The position numbers and the translations under genes are program-made. DNA of 44,493 bases from Sphingobacteriia bacterium 24-36-13 (GTDB lineage Bacteria; Bacteroidota; Bacteroidia; Chitinophagales; Chitinophagaceae): the NCBI GenBank assembly GCA_002281875.1, contig NCHN01000024.1, positions 1-44,493 of the forward strand. Reading direction: 5' to 3'. Below, one piece after another: positions 25,420-34,764 of the stretch. A model generated the notes under the pieces. It was not told the origin of the DNA, did no database searches, and saw nothing but the letters and a program-made list of their open reading frames with translations. Each line of letters starts with the position of its first letter. Positions within the stretch are counted from its first letter, which is position 1.

Positions 25420-26520
25420 ATGAAAATTTCTGAGATAACAAAAGAGCTTGAAAGCTTTGCGCCACTTGCGTATCAAGAGTCTTACGATAATGCAGGCTTA
25501 CTAACCGGATCAGCCAGTTGGGAATGTACGGGTGTAGTCTGTACTTTAGATGCTACCCTAGAAGTTTTGCAAGAAGCCAAAGCAGCTGGTGCCAATTTGG
25601 TGGTAGCCCATCATCCTATTTTATTTAAAGGGATTACCAAAATCACCGGAAAAAATTATGTAGAAGAAGCCCTGATCTATGCTATTAAAAATGATATGGC
25701 TATTTATGCCATTCATACCAACTTAGACAATGTTTGGGGTGGGGTAAACAGTGTGATTGCACAAAAAATGGGATTAACCCATTGCAAAATATTACAACCA
25801 AAAAAATCACTATTAACCAAGCTAGTAACTTTTGTACCTACCCCACAATTAGGGCAAGTACAAGAAGCTTTGTTTGCAGCAGGGGCAGGTAATATTGGGG
25901 AATACAGTGAAACCAGTTTTAGTTCTGGGGGGATTGGAACTTTCCGCGGATCGGAACTTTCTAACCCAACTATTGGCAGTCCTGGGGTGCGAGAGCAGGT
26001 GGAAGAAACCCGCATTGAAGTCATTTTACCCAATTATTTGGAGCAGCAAGTTGTCTCCGCTTTAAAAGAAGCCCACCCCTATGAAGAAGTGGCTTACGAC
26101 TTAATTCCCTTGAACAATTTGAACCAACAAGTAGGGGCTGGCATAATAGGACAGCTTCAATCCCCCATGGAAGAAAAAGCTTTTTTAAGCCTATTAAGCA
26201 CCCAATTTGGCCTTAAATTGGTAAAACATACCCCATTATTGGGCAAAAAAGTACAAAAAATAGCCATTTGCGGGGGTGCTGGTAGTTTTCTAATAAAAGA
26301 CGCCATTGCTGCTGGAGCCGACTTTTTTGTGAGTTCCGATATTAAATACCATGAGTTTTTTGACGCCAATAACCAGCTGGTAGTAGCCGATATTGGGCAC
26401 TGGGAAAGTGAACAATACACGATTGAGCTGCTTTTTTCGCTAATAACCAGCAAATTCCCTAACTTTGCCGTCCTTAAAACAACAGTTCAGACAAATCCTG
26501 TGCGTTATTTTTTGGGATAA
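25420..26520 (+). CDS. Nif3-like dinuclear metal-centre protein (GTP cyclohydrolase I type 2 homologue)
   Basis: A member of the widely conserved NIF3/YbgI family, 366 aa. The two family halves are visible: an N-terminal part with the metal ligands in AHHPILFKGITKI and HTNLDNVWGGVN, and a C-terminal part with SDIKYHEFFDANN and ADIGHWESEQYTI. Between them lies an insert of about 120 residues of the PII/CutA-like kind found in longer NIF3 proteins (GQVQEALFAAGAGNIGEYSETSF). The physiological reaction is unresolved in most species. It is divergent from the class IV PLP gene, and 22 bp separate it from the zinc-ribbon gene downstream, which is a common partnership. Confidence 0.93.
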   Translation: MKISEITKELESFAPLAYQESYDNAGLLTGSASWECTGVVCTLDATLEVLQEAKAAGANLVVAHHPILFKGITKITGKNYVEEALIYAIKNDMAIYAIHTNLDNVWGGVNSVIAQKMGLTHCKILQPKKSLLTKLVTFVPTPQLGQVQEALFAAGAGNIGEYSETSFSSGGIGTFRGSELSNPTIGSPGVREQVEETRIEVILPNYLEQQVVSALKEAHPYEEVAYDLIPLNNLNQQVGAGIIGQLQSPMEEKAFLSLLSTQFGLKLVKHTPLLGKKVQKIAICGGAGSFLIKDAIAAGADFFVSSDIKYHEFFDANNQLVVADIGHWESEQYTIELLFSLITSKFPNFAVLKTTVQTNPVRYFLG

Positions 26521-26542
26521 ACTTTATAATTACCAACACGAT

Positions 26543-27298
26543 ATGGCATCTGTAAAAGATTTCTCCGTTGAAGAAAAACTAGTAAACCTATTACGTTTAC
26601 AAAAAATTGACAGCAAACTAGATGAGATTCAAGTATTAAAGGGAGAGCTTCCAATGGAAGTAAGCGACCTAGAAGATGAAATACTAGGCTTATCTGCACG
26701 TCAGACTCGTATTGAAGAAGAAATTAATGGTATTGGCGAATTTATTGAAGGAAAGAAAAATGCCATCAAAGAAAGCGAAGCCTTAATTGCGAAGTACGAA
26801 AAGCAAAGTGAGAATGTAAAGAACAACCGTGAGTTCGAAGCAATCAATAAAGAAGTAGAAATGCAGCAGCTAGAGGTTAAACTCTGCGAAAAGCATATCC
26901 GCGATGCAAATGAAGAATTGGCAGAAAAAATTAAGCAATTAGAAAATGCCAAGAAAATGGTTGCAGTTAAAGAAGGCGTTCTGAACCATAAGAAAGGTGA
27001 GCTAGAAAAAATTATTGCAGATACAGTTAAAGAAGAAACTGAATTAAATGGCTTCAGTGCAGACGCAAGAGCACATATTGACGAACGTCTAATTTACAGC
27101 TACGATAGAATCAGAACCAGTTATAGAAACGGTTTAGCAGTAGTTGCTGTTGAGCGTGATGCATGTGGCGGTTGCTTCAATTCTATTCCACCTCAGCGTC
27201 AGAGCGAGATTCGTTTACACAAAAAAATCATCGTTTGCGAAAACTGCGGACGTATTTTAGTAGACGCAGATTTGAACGACAGCGTTGATGTAAAATAA
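26543..27298 (+). CDS. Coiled-coil zinc-ribbon protein (CT398/DUF164-like)
   Basis: This 251-aa protein has a long coiled coil over about residues 10-170, rich in Glu and Lys, followed by a C4 zinc ribbon: CGGCFNSIPP and, 20 residues on, CENCGRILVD. That is the layout of the C4-type zinc-ribbon family (CT398/HP0958-like), whose members have been linked to RNA binding and to flagellar or secretion functions in other phyla. Start is the ATG at 26543; a longer frame would overlap nif3. It follows nif3 by 22 bp and is followed by a clear terminator, which closes this two-gene unit. Confidence 0.9.
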   Translation: MASVKDFSVEEKLVNLLRLQKIDSKLDEIQVLKGELPMEVSDLEDEILGLSARQTRIEEEINGIGEFIEGKKNAIKESEALIAKYEKQSENVKNNREFEAINKEVEMQQLEVKLCEKHIRDANEELAEKIKQLENAKKMVAVKEGVLNHKKGELEKIIADTVKEETELNGFSADARAHIDERLIYSYDRIRTSYRNGLAVVAVERDACGGCFNSIPPQRQSEIRLHKKIIVCENCGRILVDADLNDSVDVK

Positions 27299-27320
27299 AT
27301 AAATGCTTTTAACATACTCA

Positions 27321-27353
27321 AGGGCAGTCGTTTGGCTGCCCTTTCTTATTTTT
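27321..27353 (+). terminator. Intrinsic terminator after the zinc-ribbon gene
   Basis: The stem AGGGCAG (27321-27327) pairs with CTGCCCT (27336-27342) around an 8-nt loop. It is followed by a T-rich run (TTCTTATTTTT). It lies 22 bp after the stop codon and just before the TPR gene start at 27359. Confidence 0.85.
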
Positions 27354-27358
27354 AGGCC

Positions 27359-28849
27359 GTGAGTAAAATTGCCAGCATCCTACTTATTTTCATGTGCACC
27401 ACTTTAAATGGGTGGACACAAACAAAATTTGATTTTAATGCAAGTTGCTTTCAGGCATATCAAGAAATAGGTAAACTAAAAACCAAAACAGGTCAATTAC
27501 AAATTCAAAAGTTGCAGTTGCAACAGCCAGACAACCTCATACCTGTTTTACTCGAAAATTATATTGACTTTTATACCTTGTTTTTTAATGAGGACCCTTC
27601 GGAATACACCGATCTTTTTCCTCAATTTCAAGAACGGCTAAACCAAGTTGAAAAAGGCAATAAACAATCTCCCTATTACTTATATAGCCAAGCCGTCATT
27701 CGTATTCAAAGGGCTACCATACAAATTAAATTTGGCAATTTTTGGGATGCAGGCTGGGACTGTAGAAAAGCTTTTATTTTATTAAAAGAAAACAAAAAGA
27801 AATTCCCCCAGTTTAGCCCAAACGATTTGTGGTTTGGTGCATTAGAAGCAGCAATTGGAACTGTTCCAAAAGGATACAAATGGTTAACCAGTCTATTTGG
27901 AATGCGAGGCTCCATAGCACAAGGAATGAAAAAAGTGCGCAATTTCACTTATAGTAACGATCCTTTGGCTAAGCAGTTTTTCAATGAGTCGGCATTTATA
28001 TATACTTATTTGCTTTTTTATTTAGAAAATGAAAAAGACGCCGCACTAGCATTCATCAACCAAAAAAAATTAGATCTAGTAAACAATCATTTGCATGCGT
28101 TTATGGCTGCCAACCTCTCATTAAATAACAAAGAGGTTGAGTACTGCAAAAATATCATCCTAAATAGGAATAAATCGGATGAATATTTGCAATTGCCCAT
28201 TTGGGATTTTCTAATGGGTTATGCTAAAATGTTTCATTTAGAAATACCAGATGCCATTCATCACTTTGAACTGTTCACAAGAAAATTCACAGGAAAATTT
28301 TATCTGAAAGATGTGTATCACAAAATTAGTTGGTGCTATTATTTACAAGGAAATATGCAACAAGCCAATGCCAATAAACAATTAGCCATTGTTAAAGGCG
28401 CTACCTATTCAGATGCAGATAAAACAGCATTAAAACAAGCAAAAGAAAATAGTTGGCCCAATATTTTATTATTAAAAGCCAGATTATTAAGTGATGGGGG
28501 CTACCATATAGAGGCATTAAAACAATTGGCAGGTAAATCGTTGACCGACTTTACTAAAGAAGAAGAAAGCCTTGAATTTGTTTATAGACTCGCCCGCATC
28601 TACGATGATTTAGGAAGAAAAGAAGAAGCTATTAAAAACTATTTGAACGCTATTAAACTGGGAGAAAACAGAAAAGAATACTACGCTGCCAGAGCTGCTT
28701 TGCAAATAGGACAGATCTATGAAAACAAGGGAGAAAAAACATTGGCCATTCAATATTATCAAAAATGTATTAACATGGAAGACCATGAATACAAAGATTC
28801 ATTAGACCAAAGAGCCAAATCGGGGATTGCTCGGTGTTCAGGAAATTAA
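27359..28849 (+). CDS. Exported tetratricopeptide-repeat protein
   Basis: A secreted protein of 496 aa with a signal peptide ending near NGWTQ (residue 20). The body is all helical with TPR-like pairs, clearest in the C-terminal third: SLEFVYRLARIYDDLGRKEEAIKNYLNAIKLGE and AALQIGQIYENKGEKTLAIQYYQKCINM. It starts at GTG (27359), only a few bases after the terminator of the previous gene; no ATG lies before the signal peptide. TPR proteins mediate protein-protein contacts, and the partner is unknown. It may share transcription with recN, which begins 79 bp downstream. Confidence 0.85.
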   Translation: MSKIASILLIFMCTTLNGWTQTKFDFNASCFQAYQEIGKLKTKTGQLQIQKLQLQQPDNLIPVLLENYIDFYTLFFNEDPSEYTDLFPQFQERLNQVEKGNKQSPYYLYSQAVIRIQRATIQIKFGNFWDAGWDCRKAFILLKENKKKFPQFSPNDLWFGALEAAIGTVPKGYKWLTSLFGMRGSIAQGMKKVRNFTYSNDPLAKQFFNESAFIYTYLLFYLENEKDAALAFINQKKLDLVNNHLHAFMAANLSLNNKEVEYCKNIILNRNKSDEYLQLPIWDFLMGYAKMFHLEIPDAIHHFELFTRKFTGKFYLKDVYHKISWCYYLQGNMQQANANKQLAIVKGATYSDADKTALKQAKENSWPNILLLKARLLSDGGYHIEALKQLAGKSLTDFTKEEESLEFVYRLARIYDDLGRKEEAIKNYLNAIKLGENRKEYYAARAALQIGQIYENKGEKTLAIQYYQKCINMEDHEYKDSLDQRAKSGIARCSGN

Positions 28850-28928
28850 GAAATCAATTTTTAGATAAAAGTCTATCAGCAAATTGGGTAAGCTTTGTTA
28901 ACTTGCTGCTCTATTAAAAACTATTTCT

Positions 28929-30596
28929 TTGTTGCGTCAGCTATCCATACAGAATTATGCCATCATTGATGAACTAACCATTGATTTTGATGAAAGGCTA
29001 AATATTATTACCGGCGAAACAGGTGCAGGTAAAAGTATTTTAATGGGTGCATTAAGCTTAATATTAGGCGAAAGAGCAGATACCAGTGTATTGGTTAACA
29101 AAGAGCGAAAATGCATTATAGAAGGATATTTTACTGCGGGTAAAAAAGCAACAGTAAATCATTTTTTACAACAAAACGATTTTGAAGAGGCAACTGAAAC
29201 AGACCATAGTGTAGTAATCAGAAGGGAAATAGGCAGCAATGGAAAATCGAGAGCGTTCATTAACGATACCCCAGCAACACTTCAACAGTTAAAAGAACTG
29301 GCAGGTTTACTGGTAGACTTACACCAACAGTTTGATACCTTAGAATTAGGTGATAGTGATTTTCAAAGAACGGTGATAGATGCACTGGCATCTAATGAAC
29401 AAATATTGGCAACACACCAACAATATTTTAAAGAGTGGAGCGCTGTGTTAGCTGCATATAACGACCTGCAAGCCCAAAAAGCGGCACTACAAAAAGAAGC
29501 CGATTACAATCAATACCTCTGCAATGAGTTAGAAGAATTATCTCTAAAGGAAAATGAATTAGAGCAATTAGAAGAAGAATTAAAATTGCTTTCAAATGCC
29601 GAAGAAATCAAAACGGTATTAGACAAAGTTGCACTAGAATTATCCAACTCAGAAGACCCGGTAGTAGCAAGGATTAAACAGCTGAACAATAGTTTGCAAA
29701 CCATGCAAACCTTAGTAGCAGAGCTACCAGCTTTATCAGACAGACTTAAAGCAAGTCAAATAGAACTACAAGATATTGCCGACGAATTAGAGCGAATCAA
29801 TAATACTATTCATTTTGATGCACAAAGAATAGATTGGGTTAACCAACGATTAAGTGATGGATATAAGCTTACTAAAAAACATGGCGTAACTAGTACAGCA
29901 GAATTGTTGGCCATTCAAACCGAATTATCCAATAAGCTTTTTGCTGCAGTAGCAATTGATGAAGCCATTTTAGCCAAGCAAGTACAAGCCAATGATTTAA
30001 TGCATCAGTTAAAGCAAACAGCTAAACAAATTACTGCAGCTCGAAATAAAGTGATTGCTCCATTTGAACAATCGGTTAATGCGCTTTTACAACAAGTGGG
30101 TATGCCCAATGCACAAATAAAAGTGAGCTTGCAAACTGTTGCATTGGGAGCATATGGAGTAGAACAAATAGAATTATTATTCGACGCCAATAAAAGTAAC
30201 CGTTTCGAACCAATTCGTAAAGTGGCAAGTGGCGGAGAACTAAGCAGATTGATGCTTTGCATCAAATCGTTGGTGGCAGAATATATAGATTTACCTACCA
30301 TGATATTCGATGAAATAGATACAGGTATTTCAGGAGAAGCAGCCAAACAAGTAGGCCTTATCATGCAGCAAATGGCCATTAAAAGACAAATTATTTGTAT
30401 CACCCATCAGCCACAAATTGCGGGCAAAGCCAACGCCCATTACTTTGTTTATAAAGAAAATAAAAACAACCAGATTAAAACAAATATTAAAATTCTCAAC
30501 AACGAAGAACGCATAACAGCCATCGCACAAATGTTAAGTGGCGAAAAGCCTACTGCAGCTGCGTTGGAGAATGCTAAAGAAATGATTCTACACTAG
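28929..30596 (+). CDS. recN: DNA repair protein RecN
   Basis: RecN is an SMC-like ATPase that acts in double-strand break repair. The 555-aa protein has Walker A GETGAGKS (residues 29-36), a long central coiled coil (about 150-370), the ABC signature ASGGELSRLMLCIKSL and Walker B TMIFDEIDTGISG, followed by the His switch ICITHQPQIA. There is no in-frame ATG between the upstream stop (28899) and the conserved N-terminus (MLRQLSIQNYAIIDEL), so a TTG start is needed, at 28929 or the adjacent TTG at 28932. Confidence 0.96.
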   Translation: MLRQLSIQNYAIIDELTIDFDERLNIITGETGAGKSILMGALSLILGERADTSVLVNKERKCIIEGYFTAGKKATVNHFLQQNDFEEATETDHSVVIRREIGSNGKSRAFINDTPATLQQLKELAGLLVDLHQQFDTLELGDSDFQRTVIDALASNEQILATHQQYFKEWSAVLAAYNDLQAQKAALQKEADYNQYLCNELEELSLKENELEQLEEELKLLSNAEEIKTVLDKVALELSNSEDPVVARIKQLNNSLQTMQTLVAELPALSDRLKASQIELQDIADELERINNTIHFDAQRIDWVNQRLSDGYKLTKKHGVTSTAELLAIQTELSNKLFAAVAIDEAILAKQVQANDLMHQLKQTAKQITAARNKVIAPFEQSVNALLQQVGMPNAQIKVSLQTVALGAYGVEQIELLFDANKSNRFEPIRKVASGGELSRLMLCIKSLVAEYIDLPTMIFDEIDTGISGEAAKQVGLIMQQMAIKRQIICITHQPQIAGKANAHYFVYKENKNNQIKTNIKILNNEERITAIAQMLSGEKPTAAALENAKEMILH

Positions 30597-30644
30597 GCTC
30601 AATTACACCATAAATCGTATATTCGGCATTCAAATCTATGATGT

Positions 30645-31469
30645 ATGGCCTATAATTTATTAAAAGGAAAACGCGGAATCATAACAGGAGCTTTAGATGA
30701 AAATTCTATTGCTTGGAAAGTTGCAGAAAAAGCACACGAAGAAGGTGCAACTTTCGTATTAACCAATGCACCCATTGCAATGCGCATGGGAGAGATTAAT
30801 AAACTAGCTGAAAAAACGGGCGCTCAAATCATTCCAGCGGATGCAACCAGCACCGAAGAATTGACCAACTTATTTACCCAGTCTCAAGAAATTTTAGGCG
30901 GTAAAATTGACTTTGTATTACACTCTATTGGAATGAGTGTGAATATTCGCAAGAAGATTCCATACACAGAATCGAATTATGATTATTTCATGAAAGGCAT
31001 TGATGTATCTGCCATGTCTTTCCATAAAATGTTGGCAGTAGCAAAAAAATTAGACGCTATTAACGAATGGGGGTCGGTAGTTGCACTTACTTATATGGCT
31101 GCACAAAGAACATTTCCATTCTATACCGATATGGCCGATATTAAAGCAATGCTAGAATCTATCGCTAGAAGTTTTGGATACCATTATGGATTAGAGAAAA
31201 AAGTGCGCATCAACACTGTATCTCAATCTCCTACTAAAACAACTGCAGGAACTGGTATCAAAGGATTTGGAGACTTCTATGATTTTGCAAATGCAGTAGC
31301 TCCTTTAGGTAATGCAAGTGCAGAAGATTGCGCTAACTATTGCATTACATTATTCTCTGACCTAACCAAAATGGTTACTATGCAAAACTTATTTCACGAT
31401 GGTGGATATTCAACCACAGGAGTAAGTATGGATGTAATGGAGAAATTAGGAATTGCTAATCAAGAATAG
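30645..31469 (+). CDS. fabI: Enoyl-ACP reductase (FabI)
   Basis: FabI reduces trans-2-enoyl-ACP in the last step of each fatty-acid elongation cycle. This is a short-chain dehydrogenase of 274 aa with the FabI-type cofactor loop GALDENSIAW and the active-site triad Tyr150, Tyr160 and Lys167 (LTYMAAQ and FYTDMADIK), which match E. coli Tyr146, Tyr156 and Lys163. The C-terminal FHDGGYSTTG is also typical. Start is the ATG at 30645. It lies 48 bp after recN and 25 bp before the SemiSWEET gene, so the latter is probably in the same transcript. Confidence 0.97.
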   Translation: MAYNLLKGKRGIITGALDENSIAWKVAEKAHEEGATFVLTNAPIAMRMGEINKLAEKTGAQIIPADATSTEELTNLFTQSQEILGGKIDFVLHSIGMSVNIRKKIPYTESNYDYFMKGIDVSAMSFHKMLAVAKKLDAINEWGSVVALTYMAAQRTFPFYTDMADIKAMLESIARSFGYHYGLEKKVRINTVSQSPTKTTAGTGIKGFGDFYDFANAVAPLGNASAEDCANYCITLFSDLTKMVTMQNLFHDGGYSTTGVSMDVMEKLGIANQE

Positions 31470-31494
31470 ATCAACTCATACACAAACCAAAATC

Positions 31495-31758
31495 ATGAAT
31501 TTAGTAGACCTTTTAGGTTATTTTGGCGCTTTCTTAAGTGCGATTACTTTTATGCCACAAGTATGGTTGGCATGGAAGAGTAAGAGTGTGGGAGATTTAA
31601 GTATCTGGATGATCTTAATAGTAATAACCAGTTGTATCGTTTGGTTAGTATATGCAGTAAACGTTAAGAGCGGACCTGTATTAGCAGCCAATATGATTGT
31701 ATTGGCATTGTCACTGGTGCTCTTCTACTTTAAAATGACATTTCCTCCGAAGAAATAA
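31495..31758 (+). CDS. SemiSWEET-type PQ-loop sugar transporter
   Basis: A small membrane protein of 87 aa with three membrane helices, one half of a SWEET transporter, which works as a dimer. The family motif is clear in helix 1 (GYFGAFLSAITFMPQVWLAWKSKSVGDLS), including the PQ dipeptide after FM. Helices 2 and 3 follow at about 38-57 and 62-80. I chose the ATG at 31495; the longer frame from 31453 would overlap fabI. The transported sugar is not known. A strong hairpin terminator lies just downstream. Confidence 0.92.
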   Translation: MNLVDLLGYFGAFLSAITFMPQVWLAWKSKSVGDLSIWMILIVITSCIVWLVYAVNVKSGPVLAANMIVLALSLVLFYFKMTFPPKK

Positions 31759-31764
31759 TTGAAG

Positions 31765-31812
31765 AAATAAAAAGATGGCTATCTGAGAAATCAGTTAGCC
31801 ATTTTTATTTTT
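31765..31812. terminator. Bidirectional intrinsic terminator between SemiSWEET and DUF2795 genes
   Basis: The stem ATGGCTA-T-CTGA pairs with TCAG-T-TAGCCAT (31775-31802) around a GAAA loop. It has T-rich sequence on the plus side and A-rich sequence on the other side that serves the minus strand. Two convergent genes flank it. Confidence 0.85.
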
Positions 31813-32032
31813 AGTACTCGTCCTCGTTAAACATAAAGTCTTCCTGACTTGGATAGTCAGGCCAAATGTCTTCGATGCTCTCGTACACTTCACCTTCGTC
31901 TTCTAATTCTTGAAGATTTTCTACCACTTCCAATGGCGCACCACTGCGGATAGAATAATCGATCAACTCATCCTTGGTAGCAGGCCAGGGAGCTTCTTCT
32001 AAATAACTTGCTAATTCTAATGTCCAAAACAT
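31811..32032 (-). CDS. Small acidic DUF2795 protein
   Basis: A 73-aa, very acidic protein whose centre matches the DUF2795 pattern (LEEAPWPATKDELIDYSIRSGAPLEVVENLQEL...EVYESIEDI). Small proteins of this family are common in Bacteroidota, often highly conserved, and their function is unknown. The start is the ATG at 32032, with an exact TAnnTTTG box 17 nt upstream (32050-32057). It is a single-gene unit between a terminator and the divergent LolD-like gene. Confidence 0.88.
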   Translation of the reverse strand: MFWTLELASYLEEAPWPATKDELIDYSIRSGAPLEVVENLQELEDEGEVYESIEDIWPDYPSQEDFMFNEDEY

Positions 32033-32049
32033 AGTCTCGATTATTTTTG

Positions 32050-32057
32050 CAAAAGTA
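32050..32057 (-). promoter_or_regulatory. Putative -7 promoter box for the DUF2795 gene
   Basis: On the minus strand this reads TACTTTTG, an exact match to TAnnTTTG, ending 17 nt before the ATG at 32032. That is the same distance as the box of the second queD-like gene. No clear -33 TTG box is visible. Confidence 0.45.
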
Positions 32058-32139
32058 ACCGTATAAATGATATATCCAAATGTGAGTTTTACCCATCTCT
32101 GAAGAAATGGTTAATTTGCTTAATAAATAATCCCTTTTC

Positions 32140-32796
32140 ATGCTAAAAGCAACCGCAATTACCAAAAAATTTGGCCCCCTAACCGTTCTAAAAGGGGTCA
32201 ATATATCCATTGAAAAGGGTGAAATGGTAAGTATTGTGGGGTCGTCAGGTGCTGGCAAAAGCACTTTACTACATATTTTAGGCACTTTAGATAGCCCCGA
32301 TAACGGTAGTATTGAAATGGATGGTCAATTATTAAGCAACTTATCGAGTAGTCAATTAGCAGCTTTTAGGAACAAGCATATTGGCTTTATTTTTCAATTT
32401 CATCACCTTTTACCAGAGTTTGATGCTTTAGAAAATGTGTGTATACCTGGATGGATAGCCAATAACCCTAGGGAGCAAGTACAGAAACGTGCCATTGAAC
32501 TCTTAGGTATATTGGGTTTGGCCGATCGGATCCATCATAAACCCAATGAACTCTCTGGTGGAGAACAGCAGCGAGTAGCAGTAGCAAGGGCATTAATTAA
32601 TGAACCCTTGATTGTTTTTGCAGACGAACCAACAGGCAACCTCGATAGTAATAATGCCAGAGAGCTTCATCAATTGTTTACCAAAATTAATCAAGACTTT
32701 GGAACCACTTTTTTAATTGTCACACACAATGAAGAGTTAGCTGCATTAAGCACAAGGGTGCTGCATATGCGCGACGGTTTATTTCAAGATCAATGA
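32140..32796 (+). CDS. ABC transporter ATPase, LolD/MacB type
   Basis: A nucleotide-binding protein of 218 aa with Walker [11 protein letters not shown], the Q-loop in [12 protein letters not shown], signature LSGGEQQRV, Walker [12 protein letters not shown] and switch His in VTHNEEL. The residues around the Q-loop and GNLD are typical of the LolCDE/MacB/FtsE group, which act by mechanotransmission on membrane-anchored substrates. LolD (lipoprotein release) is a reasonable best guess. No permease gene lies beside it, so the partner must be elsewhere. The ATPase call is certain, the pathway is not. Confidence 0.9.
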   Translation: MLKATAITKKFGPLTVLKGVNISIEKGEMVSIVGSSGAGKSTLLHILGTLDSPDNGSIEMDGQLLSNLSSSQLAAFRNKHIGFIFQFHHLLPEFDALENVCIPGWIANNPREQVQKRAIELLGILGLADRIHHKPNELSGGEQQRVAVARALINEPLIVFADEPTGNLDSNNARELHQLFTKINQDFGTTFLIVTHNEELAALSTRVLHMRDGLFQDQ

Positions 32797-32821
32797 TGTA
32801 AATAAAAATGGTGGAAACCTA

Positions 32822-33382
32822 TTAAACTCTCGGCTTCCAAGGAATTTCAGCTACACCCATTTGGTGTCCTAAATAACGAGAGAGCACAAATAAATAATCG
32901 CTCAATCGGTTCAAATATTTAATTACAAGGGGTTCAACAAAAATATCTTGCTCTTGCATATTTACGCAGCATCGCTCCGCCCTTCTGCAAACACATCTGG
33001 CAACATGGCTTTGTGAAATAGCTAAGTGACCACCAGGTAACACAAAAAATTTCATAGCCGGCAACTCCTCATTCATCGCATCCATTTCCTTCTCTAAAAA
33101 TTCAATATCCGATTCTTTTAAATCGGGAATTTTCATCAAGGGTTCCTTTTCAGGATCACAAGCCAAAGAAGATCCAACCGTAAATAAACGATCTTGGATT
33201 TCTTTTAGTACAGCTTTAATATGTTCATCGGGAGTATAATCGCTTACAACGCCAATCCATGAGTTTAATTCATCAACAGTGCCATATGTATCAATCCTGA
33301 TATGACTTTTAGGAACTTTTGTTCCACCAATTAATGAAGTTTTGCCTAAATCGCCTGTTTTTGTATAAATCTTAATAGCCAT
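32822..33382 (-). CDS. Cob(I)yrinic acid a,c-diamide adenosyltransferase, PduO type
   Basis: This enzyme transfers the adenosyl group from ATP to cob(I)alamin to make adenosylcobalamin. The 186-aa protein starts at the ATG at 33382 (MAIKIYTKTGDLGKTSLIGG, whose TKTGDxGxT is the ATP-binding loop). The C-terminal motif RCVCRRAERCCV carries the conserved Arg-Arg-Ala-Glu-Arg of the PduO family, and LNRLSDYLFVLSRYLG ends the helical bundle. A longer frame from 33421 has no support. It is encoded just after the MacB-like ATPase on the same strand. I see no cobalamin riboswitch. Confidence 0.93.
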   Translation of the reverse strand: MAIKIYTKTGDLGKTSLIGGTKVPKSHIRIDTYGTVDELNSWIGVVSDYTPDEHIKAVLKEIQDRLFTVGSSLACDPEKEPLMKIPDLKESDIEFLEKEMDAMNEELPAMKFFVLPGGHLAISQSHVARCVCRRAERCCVNMQEQDIFVEPLVIKYLNRLSDYLFVLSRYLGHQMGVAEIPWKPRV

Positions 33383-33433
33383 AGTATCTAAGTGAGCATT
33401 GATTACAACAGAGATGCTCAAATGTTCGGCAAA

Positions 33434-34126
33434 TTAAGGTTTTGTAGTATCGCTTTCTACCAAACCGTCTCTTAATCTTACCACACGATGTGCATAAGCA
33501 GCAATATCTTCTTCATGGGTAACTAAAACAACGGTGTTTCCAGCCGCTTGCAGTTTCCCGAATATTTGCATTACTTCAACGGAAGTTTTAGAATCTAAGT
33601 TTCCGGTAGGTTCATCCGCCAATAATATGGAGGGATTATTCACCAAAGCTCGGGCAATAGCTACCCTTTGAATTTGACCACCACTCAACTCATTCGACTT
33701 ATGGTGAGAACGATCGGCCAATCCCACTTTATCTAAAGCTTCTAAAGCACGATCGAGCCTTTCTTTTTTTGAAACTCCTGCATAAATTAAAGGAAGTGCT
33801 ACATTCTCCGCTGCACTTAAACGAGGCAATAAATTAAATTGCTGAAATACAAAACCAATCTCTGTATTGCGCACTTCTGCTAAATCATCGTCTAGCATTT
33901 TACTCACGTCTTTCCCATTTAAAATATACTTTCCACCAGTAGGAGAATCTAAGCAGCCCAAAATATTCATGAGGGTACTTTTACCACTACCCGAGGGTCC
34001 CATTAATGCTACATATTCATTCTTAAAAATATCTAGGTTAATTCCTTTTAATACAGGAATTGCCTGGTTGCCCATGAAATAGCTTTTTTCAATTCCTTCA
34101 AGATGTATGATGGATTCTGTAGACAT
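33434..34126 (-). CDS. ABC transporter ATPase, MacB/LolD type
   Basis: A second ATPase of the MacB/LolD class, 230 aa: Walker [11 protein letters not shown]-loop in [15 protein letters not shown], signature LSGGQIQRV, Walker [12 protein letters not shown] and switch His in [21 protein letters not shown]. The [21 protein letters not shown] opening is typical of MacB-like systems, which pair with a four-helix periplasmic-domain permease. No such permease is in the window. gatC lies 8 bp upstream on the same strand. Confidence 0.9.
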   Translation of the reverse strand: MSTESIIHLEGIEKSYFMGNQAIPVLKGINLDIFKNEYVALMGPSGSGKSTLMNILGCLDSPTGGKYILNGKDVSKMLDDDLAEVRNTEIGFVFQQFNLLPRLSAAENVALPLIYAGVSKKERLDRALEALDKVGLADRSHHKSNELSGGQIQRVAIARALVNNPSILLADEPTGNLDSKTSVEVMQIFGKLQAAGNTVVLVTHEEDIAAYAHRVVRLRDGLVESDTTKP

Positions 34127-34133
34127 AATCAGT

Positions 34134-34424
34134 TTATTTTTTGATAACCGTGGGTACTTTAAAGTATTGATGGTCGTGTGATGGAGCGTTTTTCAAAGCA
34201 TCAGCTGCAGTAAGACTTTTATGCAATTGATCTTCTCTTAATGTTGCACTTGAATCAGAAAGCATCAACAATGGTTCTACCCCATCAGTATTTACTTCTT
34301 GCAACTGCTCTATAAAAGAAACCATTCTTTGCATATCGGTTTGATATTGTGCAGCTTGTGTTTCATTAATTTGAAGCCTGCTCAAATGGGCCAGATGCTG
34401 TATGGTTTTAACACTAATCTCCAT
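34134..34424 (-). CDS. gatC: Asp/Glu-tRNA amidotransferase subunit C (GatC)
   Basis: GatC is the small stabilising subunit of GatCAB, which turns mischarged Glu-tRNA(Gln) or Asp-tRNA(Asn) into the correct aminoacyl-tRNA. The 96-aa protein shows the family pattern: [20 protein letters not shown], then [23 protein letters not shown], then [20 protein letters not shown] near the end. Start is the ATG at 34424. gatA and gatB are not adjacent, as is usual in Bacteroidota. The MacB-like ATPase gene follows by 8 bp. Confidence 0.94.
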   Translation of the reverse strand: MEISVKTIQHLAHLSRLQINETQAAQYQTDMQRMVSFIEQLQEVNTDGVEPLLMLSDSSATLREDQLHKSLTAADALKNAPSHDHQYFKVPTVIKK

Positions 34425-34659
34425 AAACCAAAAATACGTTTAACCACCCTAATGAGAGCCCTTAAATTTTAAATGGCAATTATTCAAAAACAGCGGTCAA
34501 AAAAACGTTTGTATAATTTTGTATAAGTTTTGTTGCAGAATTTTATTCAAAAGTTTATCTAAATCACCCATTTGCCCCAATATCCACAAATGTTAACATA
34601 AAATATTAAATCTGCATTAATTTTCTACTTAAATTAGTATAACTAAAATCCCCCCGATT

Positions 34660-34740
34660 ATGCTAGTATACGTGCTATTAGTGGTTTACCTTGTTTGCTT
34701 GTATTTTGCTTACAAGGGCGCTGCAGTATCAGAGGAGTAA
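34660..34740 (+). CDS. Possible 26-aa single-span membrane microprotein
   Basis: An ATG-started ORF with translation MLVYVLLVVYLVCLYFAYKG followed by AAVSEE: one hydrophobic helix of about 17 residues and a short charged tail. It is closed 24 bp later by a clean intrinsic terminator, which suggests a separate transcript. A TAATTTTG box lies 139 bp upstream. The Shine-Dalgarno sequence is weak, as is normal here. No family is recognised. It could be a real small membrane protein, or a chance ORF on a small RNA. Confidence 0.4.
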   Translation: MLVYVLLVVYLVCLYFAYKGAAVSEE

Positions 34741-34764
34741 GACCCCTGAAAAACCAACGCTATT

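Noticed and set aside
30005-30403. Minus-strand open frame of 132 codons within recN
   Set aside because: It is a shadow of a strongly conserved recN region, with low-complexity, Cys-rich translation and no family features.
32822-33382. Cobalamin riboswitch near the adenosyltransferase gene
   Set aside because: The gap upstream of the gene is only about 50 bp and shows no B12-box-like sequence.
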